Assembly: GCA_035405645.1 (NCBI GenBank)
Contig: DAONJL010000010.1
Coordinates: 1-64,000 of the forward strand
Length of the DNA: 64,000 nucleotides
Direction: 5' to 3'
DNA from: DAONJL01 sp035405645 [NCBI: bacterium]
GTDB taxonomy: Bacteria; JAGOBX01; DAONJL01
The position numbers were made by a program, and so were the translations under genes. The notes beneath the pieces are model-generated. The model was not told the DNA's origin. It saw nothing but the letters and a program-made list of their open reading frames with translations, and ran no database searches. The number at the start of each line of letters is the position of its first letter. Position 1 is the stretch's first letter. Positions 56,877 through 64,000 of this stretch are shown one piece after another.

Positions 56877-57614
56877 TTAAATTATATCTATTGAACTCTT
56901 CTCTATCCATCCTATTTCTTTACCAAATACTTTTACTCGATAATAATCATATCGCTCTTCAATTATATCAACATCAAGTCCTTCATATAATTCTGTGTTC
57001 TTTAAAAAAGTTGGACCCGGTCCACTCATTACATCAACTTTCTCTTCTATTATTACTCCTTTTTTATTTATTATTTCATACTCGTATCTTAAATATAACC
57101 ATATACCTAATCCAATATTTATAAAAAATAAAATCACAGTAAAATAAATCAAAATTGTTTTAAATAATTGTGGTTCTAAAAATAATATAACACTTAATAA
57201 AATAAAAAATAACAATGACGAACAAATAAATAAATAAGTAATAAAATTTAAAGAATAACTAATTAAATCAACTTCATAAGGTCTTTTATTTTTTATCCTC
57301 GTATTCAAATATTTTATATTTTCAATAATATCTTTATCAGAAGGATTTAATCTATTTGCTCGATAATAAAATAATAATGCTTTCCCTATTTTACCTGAAT
57401 TATTATAACAATTTCCTATGTTATAAAAAACATCAGGATTTTTAAAACCACTTTCTATTATCTTATTATAAATTATCAAAGCAGAATCATACTCGCCATT
57501 TCTATAATATTTATTGCCTTCTTCAAAATATGCGATTATTTTTTCATCTGCTGAAATAATATTATTAACTAAAAAATAAAATATACAAATAATTAAAAAA
57601 ATCTTTCTTTTCAT
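56877..57614 (-). CDS. batE: BatE-like protein: TPR, two membrane spans, SH3-like domain
   Basis: 245 residues. Signal peptide (1-21), two TPR units (about 25-95: YFEEGNKYYRNGEYDSALII, VFYNIGNCYNNSGKIGKALL), two spans (about 122-170), and a C-terminal bacterial SH3-like segment (KVDVMSGPGPTFLKNTEL). This is the BatE layout of Bat operons. It overlaps batD by 4 nt. Confidence 0.82.
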   Translation of the reverse strand: MKRKIFLIICIFYFLVNNIISADEKIIAYFEEGNKYYRNGEYDSALIIYNKIIESGFKNPDVFYNIGNCYNNSGKIGKALLFYYRANRLNPSDKDIIENIKYLNTRIKNKRPYEVDLISYSLNFITYLFICSSLLFFILLSVILFLEPQLFKTILIYFTVILFFINIGLGIWLYLRYEYEIINKKGVIIEEKVDVMSGPGPTFLKNTELYEGLDVDIIEERYDYYRVKVFGKEIGWIEKSSIDII

Positions 57615-59377
57615 TTCTTTATGTATTTCTCCACTTCAACTATTGTTTTTTCTGCTTCTTCATAAATTTCATTATATTTATTTTCTGGTAATGATGATTG
57701 ACTGAATCTAATTAAATCACAATTCGCACATAAATTTATTATTTTATTTATTAGTTCTTCTGGCACTTCTCTTTCTTTTAATAAATCTTTTATTGTTTCT
57801 GTGGTTAATCCTAAATTTGAAATATTAAATTTATCGCCAAAATACTTAAATAATGCTGTTGATATTTCATAGGCAAATTTGTTATAATCTTTTTTTACTA
57901 AATTTTTCTTTGCACCTTTTAAGATTTTATTTGCTGTTTTTAATGCTTTACGACTTTTTATTGTTACGAATTTTTTCTCTTTTATTCTATTAATTATTTT
58001 TATTATCGAACATAATATAAATACTATTAAACCACTACTTTCTAATATTATAAAATTTTTTGATAATATTAAATATGAATAATTTTTTAATCTTTTCTTA
58101 TCTTCTTTTATATATTTCAAACTCTCTTTGACCATTATACTTTCTTTACTTTCAAAAGGAGTTGTTATGGTTCCTGATGTTGTTGATATGATTTGTTGCG
58201 CAATTATATCTCTGTCACCTGGTAAAACATTAAATGAAAAAGTCTTACTAATTGCTCGCTCATAATTTTTTGTTTCTGGATTGAAAAATATATATTCAAA
58301 AGGTCCTAATTGGTATTCACCTTTTTTTGATGGAACTACAATATATTTCAATTCTTTTTCAAATGTTATCTTTGTGCCAACTATTTCTTTTTTCTCTGTT
58401 ATTGATGGTTCATATAAATTAAACCAATCATTATTTCTAACAACAGGAAGTTTTATACCTTTTACATTACCTTCACCATATAGTTTTACTAATGCTATTA
58501 TTGACTCACCGACTTTTACTTCTTTTTTATAATTTTTTACTTCAAGTGAAATTTTTATTTTTCCAATCGAACCACTGAAATCTTTTGGCTGACCTTGTTC
58601 TGGTAATGATTTTACTATTATTTTAAATTTCTCATTTGCTCGTAATATATTTGTTGATAAAGGTCTAAAAAACCCATCACCTATTATTGTTCTCACTACT
58701 GGCTCTTCTATTATATATTCGCCTGATTTTACTGGAAATAATGCAAATTTTAATATATTTTGAACATTATATTTTACGCCATTGTATTCTGTGGTTGTTA
58801 TTTCTCTGTCATTATTTGTTTGAATTAAATTCTCTTTAATAAAATTATTAAAATCTGAAACTTTAATTAATTCTAAATTATCAATTCCTCTACGATAAAA
58901 TAATTTTATTGTATATATTAACATCTCATCTACAAAACATTCTGTCTTTGATATTTCTGCTTTTATAAAAAAATCTTCTATTTTTACTGCTTCTTTTATT
59001 ACTGTGATCCTGTGTGATTGTGATTGATATTTTTGATTATCTATTATTAAATATGCTGGCTGAATTGTAAATTCGCCTATTTCTTCTGGTATTAAAACAA
59101 ATGTATATGTTCGTTCATAAGAACGTGTCATTCGACCATTTATTATTGATATTGATGACATTGTTGATGGTCCTGATTGCTGGATTAATCTAAATCCTTT
59201 AAAATCAGGCCTTACTAATTGTGCATTACCTATTTCATCTCCTGCTCTTATTTTTATTGTATAAATTAATTGTTCTGATAAACCTAATTTTGTCCTGTTC
59301 ACTTCACTGATAAAATCAAGTGCATATAAATAACTATATAAACAAATAAATAAAATAAAAATTTTTTTGTTCATCAT
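57611..59377 (-). CDS. batD: BatD family protein
   Basis: 588 residues. Signal peptide (about 1-19), beta-rich periplasmic region with the family motif GLSEQLIYTIKI at residue 32, repeated immunoglobulin-like units (FVDEMLIYTIKLFYR, KVGESIIALVKLYGEGN), one membrane span near 450-470 and a helical cytoplasmic tail. BatD is thought to be part of an envelope complex with BatA and BatB. The position between batC and batE confirms it. Confidence 0.9.
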   Translation of the reverse strand: MMNKKIFILFICLYSYLYALDFISEVNRTKLGLSEQLIYTIKIRAGDEIGNAQLVRPDFKGFRLIQQSGPSTMSSISIINGRMTRSYERTYTFVLIPEEIGEFTIQPAYLIIDNQKYQSQSHRITVIKEAVKIEDFFIKAEISKTECFVDEMLIYTIKLFYRRGIDNLELIKVSDFNNFIKENLIQTNNDREITTTEYNGVKYNVQNILKFALFPVKSGEYIIEEPVVRTIIGDGFFRPLSTNILRANEKFKIIVKSLPEQGQPKDFSGSIGKIKISLEVKNYKKEVKVGESIIALVKLYGEGNVKGIKLPVVRNNDWFNLYEPSITEKKEIVGTKITFEKELKYIVVPSKKGEYQLGPFEYIFFNPETKNYERAISKTFSFNVLPGDRDIIAQQIISTTSGTITTPFESKESIMVKESLKYIKEDKKRLKNYSYLILSKNFIILESSGLIVFILCSIIKIINRIKEKKFVTIKSRKALKTANKILKGAKKNLVKKDYNKFAYEISTALFKYFGDKFNISNLGLTTETIKDLLKEREVPEELINKIINLCANCDLIRFSQSSLPENKYNEIYEEAEKTIVEVEKYIKK

Positions 59378-59405
59378 AATAAGTAATACAAAAATTTATT
59401 TCGTG

Positions 59406-60092
59406 TTACCAATCTTTTTCTATTTCATCTAAATTCATCTTCTGTTGTCTCATTGCATTTTTTAATGCTTCTTTCTCTTGTTCACTATAATTCTCTAAAA
59501 ATCGCTCTATCTCTTTTTTTTGCTTTTCTTTATCCTTTTCTTTTTCAGCCTGTTTTGATTGTGCCTGTTGCTGCTCTTTTTTTTCTTTGCCTTTTCCACT
59601 CTCTTCTTTTTTATCTTTTTTTTCGCCTTTTTGTGCTTTCTGCTCATCGGTTAACTGCTTTTTGTCTGCTTCTGTTTTTAACTTCTTTACATATTCTAAA
59701 TTATATTTTGCATCTTTATCATCAGGATTTATATTCAAAGCATTTATATAATTATTTATTGCTTCTTCAAAATTTCCTGATTTAAAATATGCATTACCTA
59801 AATTATAATATGTCTTTGCAAGTAAATCTTTATCTTCTGTATTAAATAAAACATTTTGATACATCTCTATTGCATCGCTATATTTTTCTGTCTTGTAATA
59901 ACTATTGCCTGTGTTATAATATATTTCTCCTCTATCTTTTTTTTCTTTTAATGCTTTTTTATACTGTGATAATGCTTTATTATATTCGCCCTTCTTGAAA
60001 TATTTATTCCCTTTGTCTATTAAACTTTTTACACTCGAAAAAAAATTTACAAAAAATAAAAAAACAGAAAATATAATTATTATTCGTTTCAT
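59406..60092 (-). CDS. batC: BatC-like TPR protein
   Basis: 228 residues. Signal peptide or anchor (1-20), three TPR units (about 24-135: KGNKYFKKGEYNKALSQYKK, EIYYNTGNSYYKTEKYSDAI, TYYNLGNAYFKSGNFEEAIN), then a long Lys/Glu/Gln-rich region and a conserved tail (SEQEKEALKNAMRQQ). Typical of BatC. It lies 7 nt after batB. Confidence 0.87.
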   Translation of the reverse strand: MKRIIIIFSVFLFFVNFFSSVKSLIDKGNKYFKKGEYNKALSQYKKALKEKKDRGEIYYNTGNSYYKTEKYSDAIEMYQNVLFNTEDKDLLAKTYYNLGNAYFKSGNFEEAINNYINALNINPDDKDAKYNLEYVKKLKTEADKKQLTDEQKAQKGEKKDKKEESGKGKEKKEQQQAQSKQAEKEKDKEKQKKEIERFLENYSEQEKEALKNAMRQQKMNLDEIEKDW

Positions 60093-60099
60093 AAATCTA

Positions 60100-61131
60100 T
60101 TATTTTTCTATAAATTTATTATATTTTTGTGAAGCAAATAATTTTATCGGTAAAAATGTTTCGATTATTAAAAATAAAACTGTAAAAATTAAAAAATACT
60201 GGTAAATATCATTATGTCTAATATTTTGTTTTGATTCAAGTATTTTTTTATCCATATTTTCTATCTGTGAATAAATCTTCTTAATTTCAAATTCATCTGG
60301 CGTAGCATTATAAAATGAACCATTTGTTTCAAGCGCAATTTTTTGTAATAATAAAATATCAAGTTTCGTCAATACCTGATTACCTGCTTTGTCTTCTTTA
60401 TATTTTACTATATTGCCCTGTGCATCACGAATAGGAATTGGCACTCCATAACTTCCACCTATTCCTATACAATGAATTATTATACCATTTTTTTTCGCTT
60501 CTTCTATTGCCTCTAATACTGCCTGTTCGTGGTCTTCGCCATCTGTTATTAAAATTAATGTTTTATGTTTTGTCTGTTTATTATTAAATGCTTTAATAGC
60601 AGTAAAAATAGCAGAAGCAATAGAAGTGCCTGGTCTGGAAATCATATCAAAATCAATTGTATCAACAAACATTTTAGCAGCATTATAATCGTGTGTCAAT
60701 GGACATAATAAATGCGCTGAACCTGAAAATATTACTATACCAATTCTATCGCCTTTTAAATTATTTATTAAACTCTTTATTTCACTTTTTGCTTTTAATA
60801 ATCTGTTTGGCTTTATATCTTCTGCTCGCATTGATTCTGATACATCAAGTGCTACTATTACATCTATTCCTTTTTGTTGGATTCTTTCAACCATTGCGCC
60901 ATATTGTGGTCTTAATAATGAAATAATTAAAAAGAATAATGCAAAATAATATAATATCCATTTTATATGATATATTTTTTCATTTTCATAAAGTAAATTT
61001 TCTTTTATCAGATTTATCTCACCAAATTTTTTTAATTTATAATTTTTATACTTGATATAAATAAATTCTCCAATAATAAAAATCGGTATAATAAAAAAAT
61101 AAAACCAATAATTTATATTTTCAAATATCAT
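60100..61131 (-). CDS. batB: BatB: von Willebrand factor A domain membrane protein
   Basis: 343 residues. Spans near 5-25, 55-75 and 310-332 bracket a VWA domain with the MIDAS motif ALDVSESMRAEDIKPNRL (D-x-S-x-S), GDRIGIVIFSGSAHLLCPLT and LILITDGEDHE. It belongs to the aerotolerance-type Bat proteins of the inner membrane. 2 nt after batA. Confidence 0.92.
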   Translation of the reverse strand: MIFENINYWFYFFIIPIFIIGEFIYIKYKNYKLKKFGEINLIKENLLYENEKIYHIKWILYYFALFFLIISLLRPQYGAMVERIQQKGIDVIVALDVSESMRAEDIKPNRLLKAKSEIKSLINNLKGDRIGIVIFSGSAHLLCPLTHDYNAAKMFVDTIDFDMISRPGTSIASAIFTAIKAFNNKQTKHKTLILITDGEDHEQAVLEAIEEAKKNGIIIHCIGIGGSYGVPIPIRDAQGNIVKYKEDKAGNQVLTKLDILLLQKIALETNGSFYNATPDEFEIKKIYSQIENMDKKILESKQNIRHNDIYQYFLIFTVLFLIIETFLPIKLFASQKYNKFIEK

Positions 61132-61133
61132 AA

Positions 61134-62189
61134 TTATGGTAAAGAAGAAAAAATTGTTTTGTTTAATAAAAATTCAAAAATAATTAATGCAAATGCTATA
61201 TATAAAAAGTAAATAAATAATTCTGTATAATTCATATATTTCTTTACTTTTACTTTTGTTTTCTCCAATTTATTTATATCATCATAAACATTTTTTAATT
61301 CATTTTTATATTCTGCTTTATAAAATTTTCCACCTGTTTCGGCTGCAATATATTTTAATGTTTCAAAATCAAATTCACTATTTATTTGCTGATATATTAA
61401 TTGCCCTGTTTGTGGATGTGGTATTAATGCAGGTGCTAATTCAAGTCTGCCTATACCTATTGTATATATTTTTATGCCTAATGTTTTTGCTAATGATACT
61501 GCTTGTGATATTGGTATATCATCAACTGTTTGTTTACCATCTGTTAATAATATTATTATCTGTGTTTTTGACATTTTACTTTTTAATCTATTTAATGAAC
61601 TTATTATTGCCATACTGATATTTGTTGCTGGACCTGCCATTCCTGGCTTTATATTTTCTATTATCAAATCATATATTTGATAATCAGTTGTTAATGGACA
61701 TTGTGTATATGCATATTGACCAAACACTACCATACCTATTCTATCGCCTTCGCGTTTCTTAATAAATTCTTTTATTACTTCTTTCGTTATATCAACTCTT
61801 GTTTTTTTATTCTTTAAATCCATATCAAGCGCTGTCATACTCATTGATGTATCAATTGCAAGAATAATATCAATGCCATAACTTGTTATTTCTATTTCTT
61901 TTCTACCTGCCTGTGGTCTTGCTAATGCTATTATTAATACTATTATTATTAAAAGCCGTAAGAATACTATATTTTTTTTCAACCATACTCTTAATGTTGG
62001 TTTCGCTCCTTCAAATAATTTTATGTTTGAATATACAATAGCACCTTCCATTAAATTTTTCTTTCGCACATAAAAAAAATAATACAAGATAATTATTACT
62101 GGTATAAGTAAAAGATAATACGGTGCTGCAAAATATATTTCATCAAATTTAAAATAATTATACAGTTGTTTGTTTAATAAAAATTTCAT
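61134..62189 (-). CDS. batA: BatA: von Willebrand factor A domain membrane protein
   Basis: 351 residues, same build as BatB. Spans near 24-42, 73-92 and 325-343; the VWA domain has MIDAS ILAIDTSMSMTALDMD, GDRIGMVVFGQYAYTQCPLT and IILLTDGKQTVDD. Its start overlaps the upstream lipoprotein gene by 32 nt, which couples their translation. Confidence 0.92.
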   Translation of the reverse strand: MKFLLNKQLYNYFKFDEIYFAAPYYLLLIPVIIILYYFFYVRKKNLMEGAIVYSNIKLFEGAKPTLRVWLKKNIVFLRLLIIIVLIIALARPQAGRKEIEITSYGIDIILAIDTSMSMTALDMDLKNKKTRVDITKEVIKEFIKKREGDRIGMVVFGQYAYTQCPLTTDYQIYDLIIENIKPGMAGPATNISMAIISSLNRLKSKMSKTQIIILLTDGKQTVDDIPISQAVSLAKTLGIKIYTIGIGRLELAPALIPHPQTGQLIYQQINSEFDFETLKYIAAETGGKFYKAEYKNELKNVYDDINKLEKTKVKVKKYMNYTELFIYFLYIAFALIIFEFLLNKTIFSSLP

Positions 62190-63114
62190 TTTTTATCTCT
62201 TCTATTAAATTTTCTGTTGTCTTTGTTATTTCATCTATTTCTTGATGTGTTGGTTTGTATTTAGCAAATTTTATCATATCTGTATTATATAAATATTCTT
62301 TAATTTCATTCATATAATTTATTTTTCGCTTTCGTAAATAATCAAGTAATTCTTCTTTTGTCATATCAAGTGCATTTACATTATATATTTTGCCAATATA
62401 TTCTCTTAATATTTCTGTTATTTCAAAACAATATTCTTTTACTTTTTCCTGTGTTACTAAATCTTTTTCATATAATCTTTTTAATCTTATCTTTGCCCAT
62501 TCATAAGGTGTATATTTCTTTTCTTCTATTTGTATTTGCGCTGATTTATATTTTTTATAATATTTATAACCACCAATTATAATTCCTGAAATTATTATTA
62601 TGATTATTAAATTTAGTAAATAATTTGTTTTTATTTCTACTACATTTTTTATATCTCTTATATCCTGTGATAAATCTGGATTTGTGCTGTAAAATCTTAT
62701 ATATAATCTTTTTGTATCTATTTCTTTTGTCTCATTATTTGCTATATATCTTATTCTTATTGATGGTATTATAAATGTTGTATCTTCATAACTTGTTAAA
62801 TAATATATTATTTTTTTTTCTTTGTAATTTGCATCAACTTCTTTTTCTTCTATATTATAATTTTTTATTGTGAAATTGTATAAATAATTACTTATATCTG
62901 GAATTTCAACTTTTATATTTTTTAAATATTTTATTTCTAAATGATATTGTACAATATCACCAATTAATGGTTTGGTTTTTGAAAAATAATTTTTTATTTC
63001 AATTGGCGATACTATTTTTCCATCATCTTTTTTATCACTGCAATTAAACAACATAAAATAAAACAATATTAAATAAATTATATTTTTGAAAATTGGATTT
63101 TTTAATAATTTCAT
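62158..63114 (-). CDS. Lipoprotein with one span, first gene of the Bat operon
   Basis: 318 residues. N-terminal hydrophobic stretch ending in a lipobox (MLFNC, Cys25), a beta-rich extracytoplasmic region (about 30-160), a membrane span (LNLIIIIIISGIIIGGYKYY, near 168-188) and a helical cytoplasmic region to 318. The C-terminal part resembles the tail of BatD (LREYIGKIYNVNALDMTKEE), so it may be a shortened relative. A lipobox together with a later span is unusual, so the signal assignment is tentative. The promoter lies 11 nt upstream, with no ribosome site. Confidence 0.7.
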   Translation of the reverse strand: MKLLKNPIFKNIIYLILFYFMLFNCSDKKDDGKIVSPIEIKNYFSKTKPLIGDIVQYHLEIKYLKNIKVEIPDISNYLYNFTIKNYNIEEKEVDANYKEKKIIYYLTSYEDTTFIIPSIRIRYIANNETKEIDTKRLYIRFYSTNPDLSQDIRDIKNVVEIKTNYLLNLIIIIIISGIIIGGYKYYKKYKSAQIQIEEKKYTPYEWAKIRLKRLYEKDLVTQEKVKEYCFEITEILREYIGKIYNVNALDMTKEELLDYLRKRKINYMNEIKEYLYNTDMIKFAKYKPTHQEIDEITKTTENLIEEIKNEIFIKQTTV

Positions 63115-63125
63115 TTGAAGTATAT

Positions 63126-63154
63126 TAAATATAATTATAAATTGAATTTGTCAA
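63126..63154 (-). promoter_or_regulatory. Promoter of the Bat operon (near-leaderless)
   Basis: TTGACA (63154-63149), 17 nt, TATTTA (63131-63126). The ATG at 63114 is 11 nt beyond the -10 box, leaving a leader of about 4 nt, and no Shine-Dalgarno is seen. Confidence 0.65.
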
Positions 63155-63222
63155 TAGTTTCATTTATTTTTTAAGATATTTATTTATTGATGAATATTAT
63201 CAAAAATTTTTTTCTGATTGTC

Positions 63223-63251
63223 TTGACAATTAGTTGATTTTGCAATATAAT
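63223..63251 (+). promoter_or_regulatory. Consensus promoter of the secreted PLD-like gene
   Basis: TTGACA (63223-63228), 17 nt, TATAAT (63246-63251), perfect in both boxes. An AAAGGAG lies before the ATG at 63288, so this transcript has a normal leader of about 30 nt. Confidence 0.88.
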
Positions 63252-63287
63252 GTAATGGAAAAAAATATTTATAAAGGAGAAATTAAA

Positions 63288-64000
63288 ATGAAAAAAAATA
63301 TTTTCCTTTTAATTTTTATTCTTTCATTTAATTATCTTTTTGCTGTTTATAATGAAGCAGAATATACTGTGTATATTACTGGACCAACGATTGTTGTTCA
63401 AAATGTTTCGACTAAATTTCACGCAACAGTAAAAGATAGTGCAGGCAAAATTTATTATGATAAAGATTTTTCAAGGACATTAAAAAAATTAGGTGAAACA
63501 ATTATAACAAATACCATTACATTTACTGCAAGTGATGGCTTGCAACATCAAATAGTTGGAACTTATGAAGTAACTGTTGTTGATACATCTGCTTTTAATT
63601 ATGTTGCAATAATAACAGGTCCAAAAACAGTAATACAAAATGTTTCAACCAAATTTCATATTACTGTTAAAGATGGGCTGAATAATATTTTCTATGATAG
63701 AGATTTTTATAGAACATTGAAAAAATTAGGGCAATCATCAATAACAAATACAGTTACATTTGTAAATCGTGATGGTATTGAAACAAAAATAGTTGGAACT
63801 TATGATGTAACTGTTGTTGATTCTTCAACACAAATAATTCCACAAACTGAAAATAATATAACAGAACCATTATTTTCAAATCCAGCAACAAAATCAAATG
63901 CATTAGAACAAATAATTGTTAATGCGATAAATTCAGCACAAACATCAATTGATGTGGCAATTTATTCATTCGCTGACTGGCCTGTTGTAAATGCACTTGT
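63288..64000 (+). CDS. Secreted protein with two repeat domains and a PLD-like domain (3' end outside window)
   Basis: 237 residues are present. Signal peptide MKKNIFLLIFILSFNYLFA (1-19). Two beta-rich units of about 79 residues (about 28-106 and 107-185) share GP-x4-QNVSTKFH-x-TVKD, the DF-x-RTLKKLG block and VGTY-x-VTVVD. A linker follows, then from about residue 203 NALEQIIVNAINSAQTSIDV and AIYSFADWPVVNAL, the usual beginning of a phospholipase-D-superfamily nuclease or hydrolase. The HKD motifs lie beyond the window. Envelope or extracellular location is expected. Confidence 0.8.
   Translation, partial: MKKNIFLLIFILSFNYLFAVYNEAEYTVYITGPTIVVQNVSTKFHATVKDSAGKIYYDKDFSRTLKKLGETIITNTITFTASDGLQHQIVGTYEVTVVDTSAFNYVAIITGPKTVIQNVSTKFHITVKDGLNNIFYDRDFYRTLKKLGQSSITNTVTFVNRDGIETKIVGTYDVTVVDSSTQIIPQTENNITEPLFSNPATKSNALEQIIVNAINSAQTSIDVAIYSFADWPVVNAL

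Overview
The window is from a very AT-rich bacterial chromosome (roughly a quarter G+C by eye) that uses the standard code with TAA and TGA stops. The organism looks Gram-negative: it has an LptE lipoprotein, a predicted outer-membrane barrel and a Bat operon. Promoters match the sigma-70 consensus closely (TTGACA, 16-17 bp, TATAAT or TATAAA), and Shine-Dalgarno sites are strong. EF-Tu carries a rearranged switch I (an RDATK-type motif in place of RGITI) of a kind I recall from planctomycete-like lineages, which hints at a PVC-related or candidate phylum. The lineage cannot be fixed from this sequence alone.

Positions 1-23001 (minus strand) hold an unbroken transcription and translation block. 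In transcription order it is rpmG, tRNA-Trp, secE, nusG, rplK, rplA, rplJ, rplL, rpoB, rpoC, rpsL, rpsG, fusA, tuf, then S10 (rpsJ to rpsQ) and spc (rplN, rplX, rplE, rpsN, rpsH, the last running off the window). Near-consensus promoters precede rpmG and rpsL, and hairpins lie between rplL and rpoB and between rpsG and fusA.

Positions 23043-28661 hold a minus-strand set from argH through a methyltransferase, a flavin reductase-like protein and a barrel protein to a tandem HD/HD-GYP protein. Upstream is a separately promoted PD-(D/E)XK-like protein with a 21-residue repeat. A plus-strand pair follows (CheY-like regulator and radical SAM protein, 28926-30268). Positions 30255-36430 are a minus-strand lptE-holA operon that continues through a small membrane protein into surface-glycan genes (two DegT aminotransferases, UDP-glucuronate decarboxylase, glycosyltransferase). 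An alkaline-phosphatase-superfamily gene (plus) faces a YihY family gene (minus). Positions 38731-39162 are non-coding with a diverged direct repeat around a perfect hairpin.

Positions 39163-63114 (minus strand) form one long run of closely packed genes. In transcription order they are a lipoprotein, batA, batB, batC, batD, batE, dprA, topA, rimO, pgsA, comF, an HELTH membrane peptidase-like gene, a STAS protein, cheY, cheA (two HPt domains), cheW, a 792-residue HEAT-repeat protein, cheR, cheB, and a chemoreceptor gene interrupted by an in-frame TAA. The window ends in a divergent plus-strand gene for a secreted protein with two repeat domains and the start of a phospholipase-D-like domain.

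No insertion sequence, prophage, CRISPR array or rRNA was seen. The least ordinary items are the HEAT protein inside the chemotaxis operon, the interrupted receptor with a CZB domain between its membrane spans, several genes whose -10 box sits only 7-11 nt before the ATG (apparently leaderless), the long charged tail on uS17, and the EF-Tu switch I variant.
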